This document shows, one piece after another, positions 8,533 through 15,609 of a stretch of 24,627 nucleotides of DNA (within the stretch, counting starts at the first letter, position 1; every line of letters starts with the position of its first letter). Origin of the DNA: a virus. The translations under genes and the position numbers were made by a program. The notes under the pieces were generated by a model. That model saw only the letters and a program-made list of their open reading frames with translations. It was not told where the DNA came from and did not search any database. Location: IMG/VR virus record IMGVR_UViG_3300042327_000031, positions 1 to 24,627 of that record; one strand, given 5' to 3'.

Positions 8533-8990
8533 CCGCGCCCTTTCGTAAGCGACCAAACAAGCTCGCCCAAAAAGTAGGCAACGTACAACAAGCCAATCAA
8601 ACAGGCTGTCCAAAACCCGTTTGTAAGCCAAGCCATGCGCTTTTCGCGTTTGGCGATCTGAATGCGTACTCGTTCTTTTTCCGCTTCTTCACGCTTGCGC
8701 TTGGCGTCCGACTGGAACTTGAGCCAGTCTTGCCACAGGCCACCGCGCCCTTGGTAGATCATCATCTGCTTGAGTTCTTCTTCTTGCTTCTTGAGTTTCT
8801 CAAGAGCCATAAAGGCCTCAAGGTCACCACGGTCTGAGCCACCACTGGCCTTAGCCTTTTTTTGGATTTCTTCCTTGGTGTCGAAGTATTTAAACAGCGC
8901 ATCGCCAGCGGCCATGATGTCGCCGGAGTGCTGCACCGCCTCCTTGATGACCGAGAAGGCGGCGTTGGCGATGGCGAGTTCGGCCAGCAT
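8529..8990 (-). CDS. Conserved phage protein with C-terminal TM (153 aa)
   Basis: N-terminal helix LAELAIANAAFSVIKEAV and a Gly-flanked segment, then EAFMALEKLKKQEEELKQMMIYQGRGGLWQDWLKFQ (about 59-93), a basic coiled coil (97-118) and one membrane helix (126-147). I recognise the MLAEL...AAF.VIKE and MIYQG.(G/P)G(L/M)W.DW(L/W) blocks from podovirus and cyanophage genomes, where it is a conserved unknown near lysis genes. The TM is at the C-terminus, unlike an i-spanin. ATGA overlap with the lipoprotein gene. Confidence 0.78.
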   Translation of the reverse strand: MLAELAIANAAFSVIKEAVQHSGDIMAAGDALFKYFDTKEEIQKKAKASGGSDRGDLEAFMALEKLKKQEEELKQMMIYQGRGGLWQDWLKFQSDAKRKREEAEKERVRIQIAKREKRMAWLTNGFWTACLIGLLYVAYFLGELVWSLTKGRG

Positions 8991-9203
8991 TTAACCGCCC
9001 TTCATGTGGCCAGCGACCCAAGCGACAGCAGCACCGACCGACGACGCGATGGTCATGCCCATCCAGAAGCCGCCCTTGCCCTTGTTGGCAAGCTCAAGCA
9101 GCTCTGCGATTTGGCCTTCCATCTTGTCGATCTTCTTGTCCATCTGTGTCACGCGCTCCCAAAGGACGCCGTACTTGACGGGGTCGATGTCACCCGGCTC
9201 CAT
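8991..9203 (-). CDS. Coiled-coil plus TM protein, holin/XhlA-like (70 aa)
   Basis: Residues 10-40 form a coiled coil (YGVLWERVTQMDKKIDKMEGQIAELLELA) and 46-64 a membrane helix (FWMGMTIASSVGAAVAWVAG) with a short basic tail. This is the architecture of hemolysin-XhlA-like proteins and small phage holin partners. It is the first gene of the lysis cassette. Not a clear holin by itself, but a lysis-linked membrane protein is likely. Its stop abuts the next ATG with no gap. Confidence 0.72.
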   Translation of the reverse strand: MEPGDIDPVKYGVLWERVTQMDKKIDKMEGQIAELLELANKGKGGFWMGMTIASSVGAAVAWVAGHMKGG

Positions 9204-9205
9204 GA

Positions 9206-9865
9206 TCAGCCCTCGTACATGATGTTGATTGAACCGGCGTCAAAGGTGTCTGTGCCGTTGACTGTGGTGATGCGTACTTGGGTTAGGGTGTCGGAGAGGG
9301 TTTTGGAGCCTATGAGATAAGTGCCGCTGAAACTTGTGTCCGTTGACCCTGAAACACCAGAAATTACCCAAGTTGACCCAGATAACAAGACGCATTGGAT
9401 GGATGCGCTGTATGTATTAGAGGCTGCGACTGAGCTGTTTACGGTTGCACCCGCAGACCATGCTGTAACTGCTGTTGTAGTAGAACCCCCACGGTAGTTT
9501 GCACCAGAGTAACCAGTGCTTTCAATACCACCCGAATCTCCAAGCTGCACAAGGAAAAAAGAAGTACCGTTCGTACTCACACCACTAAACATCACAGTAA
9601 TCCGCTTCACCCACGATGGGATGCCGGTGAAGTCGATGCTCGTGCCGCTGGTCGATGCTACTGCTGTGCCAGAAGTGATTGCACCGCCTTGAATGGTTTT
9701 GTTCGTCAGCGTCTGGGTAGCTGAGTTCAGCACCACCTGACCCGCCGCATCGGGCAGCGTGATTGCACGGTTGGTGTCGGTCGCTGGAGGCGTGATCGTA
9801 ATGACGCCAGTCCCACTCAGGGACTCCATCTCAATCTGGCTTGCAGCCAATGTTCCGTTTGCCAT
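9206..9865 (-). CDS. Tail-fibre-type protein (219 aa)
   Basis: SGTGVITITPPATDTNRAITLP (17-38) parallels the start of the 257-aa fibre protein, and SATQTLTNKTIQGG (52-65) is a widespread fibre motif. After a short IDFTGIPSWVKRITVMFSGVS segment comes a Gly/Ser/Thr-rich beta domain running to the end, probably the tip. The shared head module suggests that both fibres attach at the same type of site. It directly precedes the lysis cassette. Confidence 0.82.
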   Translation of the reverse strand: MANGTLAASQIEMESLSGTGVITITPPATDTNRAITLPDAAGQVVLNSATQTLTNKTIQGGAITSGTAVASTSGTSIDFTGIPSWVKRITVMFSGVSTNGTSFFLVQLGDSGGIESTGYSGANYRGGSTTTAVTAWSAGATVNSSVAASNTYSASIQCVLLSGSTWVISGVSGSTDTSFSGTYLIGSKTLSDTLTQVRITTVNGTDTFDAGSINIMYEG

Positions 9866-9867
9866 GA

Positions 9868-10056
9868 TTATTGTGCCTCCAGTGTGCGGATTTCTTCACG
9901 CCACGCTTGGCGCTGTGCTTTGATGGCCTCGCTGTCCTTGTCGTAGTCTGGCAAGACCTTGTAGTCGCTGTTGGTCAGCAGTGCCTTGAGTTCAGCGATG
10001 CGGTCAGCGTTGGCCTTGGCTTGCACCTTAACGGCGTCAATCTTAAATAAACTCAT
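9868..10056 (-). CDS. Small helical protein in the fibre cluster (62 aa)
   Basis: Helical and charged, beginning MSLFKIDAVKVQAKANADRIAELKALLTNSDYKVLP and ending AQRQAWREEIRTLEAQ. The 'NSDYKVLPDYDK....AQRQAWR.EIR.LE' arrangement resembles small tail-fibre assembly-type ORFs (XkdW-like) near fibres. A strong GGAGGAG site lies upstream inside the previous gene, which it overlaps by 14 bases. Chaperone role is inference. Confidence 0.75.
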   Translation of the reverse strand: MSLFKIDAVKVQAKANADRIAELKALLTNSDYKVLPDYDKDSEAIKAQRQAWREEIRTLEAQ

Positions 10057-10282
10057 TTGATTCTCCTCCGATACCGTCTGTCAGGTCTGCTTCGTCAACC
10101 GTCCATGCGTCACGTTGGCTGCGGTCTGATGGGATGTCAGCAGCGTCCACGATCTTGAAGGGCTTACCAGCAGGAACGTCCTTGGTGGCGATGGCTTGGA
10201 TGCCGTGCTGCTCAAGGGCTTCTGGGCTTGGGATGATGACAGCTATCACGCCGTTGTCTTGGTTGTAGATGATTCGGTTCAT
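10043..10282 (-). CDS. Small hypothetical protein in the fibre cluster (79 aa)
   Basis: MNRIIYNQDNGVIAVIIPSPEAL... followed by ATKDVPAGKPFKIVDAADIPSDRSQRDAW. The 'D(V/I)PAG.P(F/Y)KI.DA.DIP.DR..R.AW' block is common in small ORFs next to phage tail fibres, where such proteins are suspected fibre-assembly helpers. No enzyme motif. It overlaps the next gene by 14 bases. AAGGAA lies before the ATG. Confidence 0.75.
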   Translation of the reverse strand: MNRIIYNQDNGVIAVIIPSPEALEQHGIQAIATKDVPAGKPFKIVDAADIPSDRSQRDAWTVDEADLTDGIGGESNEFI

Positions 10283-10321
10283 GGTGTTCCTTATGAACGT
10301 AGTGAATGTAGGCGTAGCTGA

Positions 10322-11095
10322 TTAGCGGAAGATGGCGACAGATACATGGTCTCTATCAACGGCTGCGCTTGAGTTGCTTTCAACCTCGATACGAACAGAC
10401 GTTGTTGTAAAAACGTACCCGTTTGCCCATGTATCGACAGAGGTGTTCGAACCTATAGATGAGGCCGCCACAAGCGTCGAATAATCCGCATCAGGCATGG
10501 CGGTCGTAAAGTTCACCGTGTAGTTACCCGTACCGTTGTCCGTGATGCTTGACACGTTCCCACTCGCACGAATCGCCACAGTGCCAGTGCCGTTGAAGTT
10601 CACCCATGCGCGGCATTTGTATTCGGGGTAAAGCGTTGTGCCTCCAGGGATGACGCTTTGTTGCTGACCATTAGAGCTAATCCGCATCCTTTCAGTAGGT
10701 GTGCCCGTGTTTGTGTCTGTGGCGAAAACAAGCGCACCATCTGGAGAAGTCCCTTCCGACACAGAAGCAATAAATGCTTTGACACTTGCACCGGGGGCGC
10801 TTGCATCTTCGGAATAAAACTCAATTTTTCCAATAATGCCCTCGCTAGCGATGCTGGTAGTTGCGTTTGTAAACCGCAAAGTATTGCCGCCACCCGCCGA
10901 GCTGCTGTTCCACAAATCCAATTTTGCGCCCGGCGAACTCGTCCCAATACCCACGTTGCCCGAGGCGTTGGAGACAATGAAATCCCCGCCTGTGACGGTT
11001 GGCAGGTTGATGGTGGCGTCCGAGTTCGTGTTCGGTGCTGCAATGGTCAGCGTGCCCGTTCCCGAGGCGTTGCCGGATAATGCGATTTTTGACAT
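10322..11095 (-). CDS. Tail-fibre-type protein (257 aa)
   Basis: Starts with SGTGTLTIAAPNTNSDATINLP (11-32), a fibre attachment-type motif also present in the 219-aa protein further left. NVGIGTSSPGAKLDLW (47-62) and ERMRISSNG (135-143) are familiar fibre shaft motifs. The C-terminal part (RAWVNFNGTGTVAIRASGNVSSI, NYTVNFTTAMPDADY) is a known kind of phage fibre tip domain. AAGGAG site upstream of the ATG. Probably a receptor-contacting or accessory fibre. Confidence 0.82.
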   Translation of the reverse strand: MSKIALSGNASGTGTLTIAAPNTNSDATINLPTVTGGDFIVSNASGNVGIGTSSPGAKLDLWNSSSAGGGNTLRFTNATTSIASEGIIGKIEFYSEDASAPGASVKAFIASVSEGTSPDGALVFATDTNTGTPTERMRISSNGQQQSVIPGGTTLYPEYKCRAWVNFNGTGTVAIRASGNVSSITDNGTGNYTVNFTTAMPDADYSTLVAASSIGSNTSVDTWANGYVFTTTSVRIEVESNSSAAVDRDHVSVAIFR

Positions 11096-11107
11096 TTTGT
11101 TTTCTCC

Positions 11108-12181
11108 TTAACAGGCCATCAGCACACAAGGCACACAGAATGAACCGTCTGCATAGGTGCAAGTGACATGAGTTGATGTGACTTTGGCGATGGTCTTGGA
11201 GCGAACAATGTCGTCACCCTGCGGCTTGGCAGTGCCATCACCAGCAGACATGAGCAAGTCACCACGCTGGACAGTCACGCCTTGGGCAATGCGGATAATC
11301 ATGTCACCCGTCATCGCCATGTTGATCTCGTCCACATCGTGTGCATCATCGTGTGTCCAGTTCACGAACACACCAGCGACATTGGCATCGCCTTCAACGT
11401 CAGAAACCTTCACCTTGTTGAGCTGTTCGTTCTCGACAGGGTTGCCGTCAGCATCGGTATAGACGTTCATCTCGTCCAAGTTGGACAGCACAGTTCCCTT
11501 GACCAGCGACTCGTCTTTGGCTGTGAGCGTCTGCGCCCAACGAGACAAGTGACCGCCGTTGTAGGACACGGTCGAGCCTGAGACGGAGATGGTGCCTTCT
11601 TCTGTGTTGGCTTGCCTGATGCTGACAATAATTCCGTCATTTGTTAGCCTGTTGACAATCATTACATCATCAGCATCCCTAGTAAAAACGCCTAAACCGT
11701 TTGCTCGAAGCTCACATCCGGCAGTTGCAGTATTTGGTGCAGTCTTCCCCACCAGCAAGTTACCGCTGGAGTCGATGCGGGCGCGTTCGGTGCCGTCAAC
11801 ACCAAAGCCAAGGAATGTGCTTGCCGCCAGATTGTCTGGGTCAGCCTGTAACGAAATTGAGTTGGAGCCTGACGCATCCAGATGCAGCCTACCCGCGACA
11901 GTGGTGTCTCCATCAATCAGCGCAATGCTGAAGTCGGAGCTGCCTGTTGTTCCCTTTACCTGCAATGCCGCGCCGTTAGTTCCACCAACACTGGACGACA
12001 GTCCGATTAACACTCGCCCGTTGGCATCAACACGCACACGCTCAGAGCCGCCAGTGGACAGGCCGACAATATCGGTTCCAAAGAACACACCCGTGTTTGC
12101 ATCAGAGCCGCGAATGGCTGGCGTTGCCGCAGAGCCGTCTACATCAGACAGGCCGTTTGTACCGTCAAGAATCAGTGACAT
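11108..12181 (-). CDS. Tail fibre with Peptidase_G2-like C-terminal domain (357 aa)
   Basis: N-terminal half is fibre-like: LSDVDGSAATPAIRGSDANTG, then two copies of an ER.R(V/I)D..G.(V/L)L(I/V)G motif at 47-60 and 132-145. The C-terminal ~165 residues (GTISVSGSTVSYNGG HLSRWA at 196-215, VFVNWTHDD, MTGDMIIRIAQGVTVQRGDLLMS at 290-312, GDGTAKPQ, RSKTIAKV) resemble the Peptidase_G2 autocleavage chaperone domains at fibre ends. The last 17 residues hold four Cys (341, 349, 352, 357). Family assignment is from memory of the pattern; the cleavage site is not known. AAGGGG precedes the ATG. Confidence 0.75.
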   Translation of the reverse strand: MSLILDGTNGLSDVDGSAATPAIRGSDANTGVFFGTDIVGLSTGGSERVRVDANGRVLIGLSSSVGGTNGAALQVKGTTGSSDFSIALIDGDTTVAGRLHLDASGSNSISLQADPDNLAASTFLGFGVDGTERARIDSSGNLLVGKTAPNTATAGCELRANGLGVFTRDADDVMIVNRLTNDGIIVSIRQANTEEGTISVSGSTVSYNGGHLSRWAQTLTAKDESLVKGTVLSNLDEMNVYTDADGNPVENEQLNKVKVSDVEGDANVAGVFVNWTHDDAHDVDEINMAMTGDMIIRIAQGVTVQRGDLLMSAGDGTAKPQGDDIVRSKTIAKVTSTHVTCTYADGSFCVPCVLMAC

Positions 12182-12191
12182 GTGTTACCCC

Positions 12192-12779
12192 TTAAATCAC
12201 AACGTAGCGAGCGCCGCTACTGATGGTTACTGTTACGCCGGAGTTGATCGTTACAGGCCCAGTGGACATCGCGTTCTTGGTCGCTGGGATGGTGTAGTTG
12301 GTAGTAACGGCTTGGCTGTTTTGGATAAACACCTCATCAGCACCGCCTCCTGTAGCGCCACCACCCACCGAACCCCATGCGGTGCCGTTGTAGCCCTCAA
12401 ACTTTGCCACGTCACTGTTAAACCGGAAAAACCCAGCAGAGGGTGAGCCATCACGCTGCGCCTCGGTGCCAGAAGGGATGCGCGTAGAACCGGTCGCACC
12501 CGTCACCACCTCAAGTGCCACCTTGGCAGCAGCGGCTGTGGTTGACCCGGTGCCGCCTTCAGCGACCTGAATCTGGTCGCCGGTCAGGGCGATGGTGCCA
12601 GCAATGGTCAGAACCTTGCCAGAGCCGACATTCATGCCGACAGAGGTGCCAGTACCGTCGGCCTTGAAGATGCCGTCAATCGTGTCCAAGTCGGTGTTGA
12701 TCTTGGTGCCCCACGTGTCGGTGGACGCGCCAACCTCTGGCTTGACCAGACTCAGGTTTGTGGTGTTCGTATCTGCCAT
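12192..12779 (-). CDS. Tail-fibre-type protein (195 aa)
   Basis: The N-terminus [34 protein letters not shown] (2-36) is a very common phage fibre motif ('LVKPE.G...D.WG.KIN.NLD.ID'), usually at the attachment end. [16 protein letters not shown] (71-86) is another typical fibre motif. The C-terminal part is Gly/Ser/Thr-rich beta-structure ending in [19 protein letters not shown], a tip-like strand repeat. AGAGG precedes the ATG. A structural role in the tail fibre is likely; receptor specificity cannot be read. Confidence 0.82.
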   Translation of the reverse strand: MADTNTTNLSLVKPEVGASTDTWGTKINTDLDTIDGIFKADGTGTSVGMNVGSGKVLTIAGTIALTGDQIQVAEGGTGSTTAAAAKVALEVVTGATGSTRIPSGTEAQRDGSPSAGFFRFNSDVAKFEGYNGTAWGSVGGGATGGGADEVFIQNSQAVTTNYTIPATKNAMSTGPVTINSGVTVTISSGARYVVI

Positions 12780-12834
12780 GCTTTGTACCTCTCAATGGGG
12801 TCAATTATCAGATGAAACAGGCCGGAGCGGAACA

Positions 12835-13593
12835 TCAAACCGCAGTCCAGACCTCCGTGCTTTGGGTGACCGGGGTCCATGTCTCGGACGTGTCATTGAT
12901 CCCGGTCCAAGTCTTGGACCCTCCAGCCAACTGACTCCAAGACTCCGGTGTGTCATCAATCTCGGTCCAAGTCTCTTCCGTGTCTGGGTCGTCGTTCCAC
13001 TTGTACCCACCCTCCAAAGTCATGCCGGAGATGGCGTACACATTGGCCGAGAAGGACCGCACACGACGAGAAAACACCGACAAGACACTCTGGGCGTCTA
13101 TCGCAATGGGCTGGTTGACGATGACGTTGGAGTCCATCGACATCGTGGACTCGCTGGCCACCGACGCCGACATGAAGGCGATGCGAATCGCGTTGATCTC
13201 AACAGCCGAGCCGGATTCAATGGCCGCAGCCCCGATAGCCACACGAATGGCTGATGCGGCGACAGAGCTGGCGCTCGTGATCTCACCAGCGCCCAATGCC
13301 ACACGCAGGGCCGAGACTGTCGCGGTGGACGCGTCAACAATCGCTCCTGCACCGATGGCCACACGCTGTGCGGCCACTGCGGTCGTGGACTGTGAGGACA
13401 CGGCAAAGCCGGATGCCTTAATGACGTTTGCCGCAGCCGACGCGCTGGATGTGCTAGATACCTCAAAAGAGCCGACGGCAAAACGAACACCAGCAGCCGT
13501 GACGGTGCTGGTGCTGGTGATGTCTGCGGCCCCGAGGCTTACTCCGTAAGAGTAATTGCCCCCGCCGTAGTAGCCGGAGCCGTATGCTGCCAT
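12835..13593 (-). CDS. Periodic repeat structural (fibre-like) protein (252 aa)
   Basis: The N-terminus is Gly/Tyr-rich (MAAYGSGYYGGGNYSYG). Residues 21-180 show about eight 20-residue repeats ending in (V/I)R(V/I)A or similar, e.g. ends at 80, 100, 120 and 140. Residues 197-252 switch to a 10-residue repeat with Trp at exactly 199, 209, 219, 229, 239 and 249 (ETWT / ESW / KTWT). Such strict periodicity indicates a repetitive beta-structure of fibre or decoration type. No enzymatic motif is visible and no named family was recognised. Position among tail genes supports a virion role. Confidence 0.8.
   Translation of the reverse strand: MAAYGSGYYGGGNYSYGVSLGAADITSTSTVTAAGVRFAVGSFEVSSTSSASAAANVIKASGFAVSSQSTTAVAAQRVAIGAGAIVDASTATVSALRVALGAGEITSASSVAASAIRVAIGAAAIESGSAVEINAIRIAFMSASVASESTMSMDSNVIVNQPIAIDAQSVLSVFSRRVRSFSANVYAISGMTLEGGYKWNDDPDTEETWTEIDDTPESWSQLAGGSKTWTGINDTSETWTPVTQSTEVWTAV
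12838..13005 (-). repeat. 30-bp-period Trp repeat
   Basis: Degenerate tandem repeat within the 252-aa gene: on the plus strand 'gtccaagtct' or 'gtccatgtct' recurs at about 30-base steps, encoding one Trp per 10 residues over six units. Only the coding sense carries the exact period. Confidence 0.75.
13054..13533 (-). repeat. 60-bp-period repeat
   Basis: About eight degenerate units of 60 bases in the same gene, visible as a recurring AIRVAIGA(A/G)AI-like segment every 20 residues. The middle units (residues 75-140) are most alike, pointing to recent duplications there. Confidence 0.75.
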
Positions 13594-13594
13594 C

Positions 13595-13990
13595 TTAGGT
13601 CAACGTGACAGTCAGGCTGGATGCTGGGACGCGGAACACGTCGCCATCATTGATGGTGCGTGCCGTGGTCAACTGCGCCCACGCCAGCATGTTGCCGCTG
13701 GTCTCGGCGTCAAAGATGGCCGCGTGGGTGACCGTGCCCCAGTTGCCACCGGATGCGGCAGCAAACTCGATGGCCGCGCTGTTGGTGGCCGTGGTGCCGG
13801 TGCCCGACACGGTGATGGTGCCAGTGACCTTGCGCACGTAGCCGGAGCCGGAGACCTCGGTGCCGCCACCCGTGTCGGATGGGGCTGCGGTAAACAGGCC
13901 CACGTACCAAGCCGTGGGGCGGGTCACAGAGCCGTTGGTGAACAGGTATGTGAGAACGAGGTTCTCGGTGTAATCAGAAAAAGAACTCAT
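13595..13990 (-). CDS. Gp80-like phage tail/structural protein (131 aa)
   Basis: Starts SSFSDYTENLVLTYLF and has the run PTAWYVGLFTAAPSDTGGGTEVSG (26-49), then beta-rich NSAAIEFAAASGGNWGTVTHAAIFD and the strand-rich C-terminus. This is a common virion protein family in tailed phages (phage tail protein Gp80-like, a beta-sandwich). It is placed right after the adaptor, so a role at the head-tail interface or fibre attachment is likely. Exact position in the virion is unknown. One base separates its stop from the next ATG. Confidence 0.75.
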   Translation of the reverse strand: MSSFSDYTENLVLTYLFTNGSVTRPTAWYVGLFTAAPSDTGGGTEVSGSGYVRKVTGTITVSGTGTTATNSAAIEFAAASGGNWGTVTHAAIFDAETSGNMLAWAQLTTARTINDGDVFRVPASSLTVTLT

Positions 13991-14610
13991 TATCGTGCTC
14001 CAAAGGGTTTGACTCTTGCCCGAATCAGACCACTCGCACTGGCGTTCTGGTCTGCAAATTTGATTGATTCAATGGCCGTATTGTAAAGAGTCCCCCACAC
14101 TGCGACACGCTCGTCGTCCTTCAAATACGGTGCGGCCTGCATCAGCGAGCCGTACAGGTACGCATCAGGAGACGACGCCAGCAGCCAGTTGGTGGTGACG
14201 CTGTCGGACAGCTTGGGCAGCTTGGAGAAATACATCAGCTCTGCCGTGTAGGTCGCGTCAGGCGTTGGCGAGACACGAATCTGGCCACCAATGATGGTGA
14301 AGTATTTGGGCATGCCCGGTGCGTTGGAGTACAACTGGTCCCGGTCGTCCATCTGCTCCGGCGTCAAAAACTCAACGGGCTGGATGGGGTTGGAGCTGGT
14401 GATCTTGAAGGTCTTGGCCTCCAAGAAGTCGGCAGGCAGTGCGCTGTACTGCGTGTCCACCGGAGCGGTGGCCCGAGCGATCATCTGACGCACGCGCAGT
14501 GGCCGCTCCATCTGGGACTCTGCCAGCTCAATAAACGTCGGGATCACCGCCGTCAGGTCTGAGCGGTTCAGAAAGTCAGCGATGTTGCTCTTGAGCTGTG
14601 CGTAGTTCAT
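13990..14610 (-). CDS. Head-tail adaptor, SU10-type (206 aa)
   Basis: Links the portal to the tail. The sequence MNYAQLKSNIADFLNRSDLTAVIPTFIELAE and the later LPADFLEAKTF, YF.IIGGQIRVSP, YTAELMYFSKLPKLSD and LYGSLMQAAPYLKDDERV segments are the pattern of the SU10-adaptor family (gp6/gp4-like helical ring proteins). The open frame can be read from a TTG at 14625, but ATG 14610 has AGGGA five bases upstream and lies right after the previous stop. TAATG junction to the next gene. Confidence 0.88.
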   Translation of the reverse strand: MNYAQLKSNIADFLNRSDLTAVIPTFIELAESQMERPLRVRQMIARATAPVDTQYSALPADFLEAKTFKITSSNPIQPVEFLTPEQMDDRDQLYSNAPGMPKYFTIIGGQIRVSPTPDATYTAELMYFSKLPKLSDSVTTNWLLASSPDAYLYGSLMQAAPYLKDDERVAVWGTLYNTAIESIKFADQNASASGLIRARVKPFGAR

Positions 14611-14611
14611 T

Positions 14612-15259
14612 TCATTCCCTGCCAATCAGTGTGTGCTCGTGCTTGTACTCAAACGTGCCGATGTGGTGGACCTCTTTGGACAGGTCTTGGTCGATCATCG
14701 TCTTGAACCCGTTCTCAGCCGCACGGCGGCAAAACCAGACGTCCTCGCCGATGTAGTCCTCAGCGGCTGGCACCCACGGGATGGCAAACCAAGGGAACTC
14801 CATCTTCTTGTAGACCTCTGCCTTCACGAGCATCACGCCCATGCCGCAGTAGTCCACCTCGACCAAGCCGGTCGAGTCCTGCTCAGTATAAACGCGCAGC
14901 ACTTCTTTGGCGTCCTCGTTCCCAGTGTTCTTGCGCACGGCAATCGGCTCGGTCGGAAACCGACGCTTGGCGTAGTTCGCGCAGACGATTGGCTCGTCAC
15001 GGTCCAACAACCGGATCAGCGCGTCCTTGGGGAACCTCATGTCACTGTCGAGCCACAGGGTGTGGGTGCAGCCAGCCTCAATCGCGTCTCGAGCCAAGTC
15101 TTGGCGCTGAGAGGAGAGCAGGGTGCCCGAGCTGGTGTAGATCACCACGCGGTTCTCTGTGGTGCCGATGGTGTAGCCCACTAGCCTAGCGAGGTCAAAG
15201 GCAAAGCCTGAGTTGACAAAGTCGCGGGTGGGTACGAGGATTCCAATGATGTTTGACAT
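14612..15259 (-). CDS. Glycosyltransferase, GT-A fold (215 aa)
   Basis: Probably transfers a sugar from a nucleotide-sugar donor. The N-terminal Rossmann-like strand is IIGILVPTRD (4-13). LWLDSDMRFP at 68-77 contains the DxD-type metal/donor motif (D71-S-D73). VDYCGMGVMLVKAEVY (135-150) and GEDVWFCRRA (171-180) match the acceptor and catalytic-acid regions of GT2-like phage enzymes, and HHIG (198-201) is near the end. It sits among head genes, so a virion protein, the cell envelope or host DNA modification may be the target. Which one cannot be read from the sequence. Confidence 0.85.
   Translation of the reverse strand: MSNIIGILVPTRDFVNSGFAFDLARLVGYTIGTTENRVVIYTSSGTLLSSQRQDLARDAIEAGCTHTLWLDSDMRFPKDALIRLLDRDEPIVCANYAKRRFPTEPIAVRKNTGNEDAKEVLRVYTEQDSTGLVEVDYCGMGVMLVKAEVYKKMEFPWFAIPWVPAAEDYIGEDVWFCRRAAENGFKTMIDQDLSKEVHHIGTFEYKHEHTLIGRE
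14616..14620 (-). promoter_or_regulatory. RBS deciding the adaptor start
   Basis: AGGGA on the minus strand five bases before ATG 14610. The alternative start is a TTG at 14625, which would place this site inside the coding region. Confidence 0.5.
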
Positions 15260-15573
15260 TAAACGCGTCCGGGTCGAGTTCTAAAAAATCTGTTTTCTGG
15301 GTCGTTGAGCCAAGCCTTCATGCGTGCCGGGTCATCAGCGATACCTTTTGCTTTGAGGTCGTAGAGCACAGCCATTGGAATTTGTGCGACATGGTGCATG
15401 TCACCCTTCCAACTTGCATTCTCATCCACTTGGTTGAATGCGGCCTTGTTTTGCTCAATGACTCCACTCACGTCAACGACTGTCTCAATGACTGCCTCAT
15501 CGGTGTCGCCGTTGTAGTGCCATATCTTCTTGGCACCCGTCAATGGGTCGGAATCAAATAATTTTGAGTGCAT
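15259..15573 (-). CDS. Conserved phage protein downstream of the capsid gene (104 aa)
   Basis: Begins MHSKLFDSDPLTGAKKIWHY and ends WLNDPENRFFRTRPGRV. Both ends are familiar from a conserved family found next to capsid and packaging genes in many podoviruses (SKLFDHDP... start, LND...(F/Y)RT C-terminus). Its role is unknown to me; a virion or capsid-associated role is inferred from synteny. The N-terminus is conserved, so ATG 15573 should be right, yet there is no Shine-Dalgarno: the codon is 2 bases from the terminator T-tract. The stop shares one base with the next ATG (TAATG). Confidence 0.85.
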   Translation of the reverse strand: MHSKLFDSDPLTGAKKIWHYNGDTDEAVIETVVDVSGVIEQNKAAFNQVDENASWKGDMHHVAQIPMAVLYDLKAKGIADDPARMKAWLNDPENRFFRTRPGRV

Positions 15574-15575
15574 AT

Positions 15576-15602
15576 AAAAAAGGGGGGTGATTAGCCCCCC
15601 TT
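15576..15602 (-). terminator. Intrinsic terminator after the capsid gene
   Basis: On the minus strand AAGGGGGG pairs with CCCCCCTT around a 7-base loop (CTAATCA), followed by TTTTTT. The 6-8 bp GC stem with T-tract is a classic rho-independent terminator and lies 7 bases past the capsid stop. On the plus strand the downstream side has no T-run, so it acts leftward. Genes further left would need read-through or an unseen promoter. Confidence 0.85.
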
Positions 15603-15609
15603 CATTCCA

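Noticed and set aside
10283-10321. Possible hairpin or promoter in the 39-base gap in the fibre cluster
   Set aside because: No stable GC stem with T-tract and no convincing -10/-35 pair; it only holds an AAGGAA ribosome binding site.
12780-12834. 55-base gap before the 195-aa fibre gene
   Set aside because: Checked for terminator or promoter; only an AGAGG ribosome binding site and a short imperfect CCGG palindrome are present.
12838-13005. Short periodic repeats suggesting a CRISPR array
   Set aside because: The 30-base units are contiguous and degenerate, with no spacers, and keep the coding frame with one Trp per unit.
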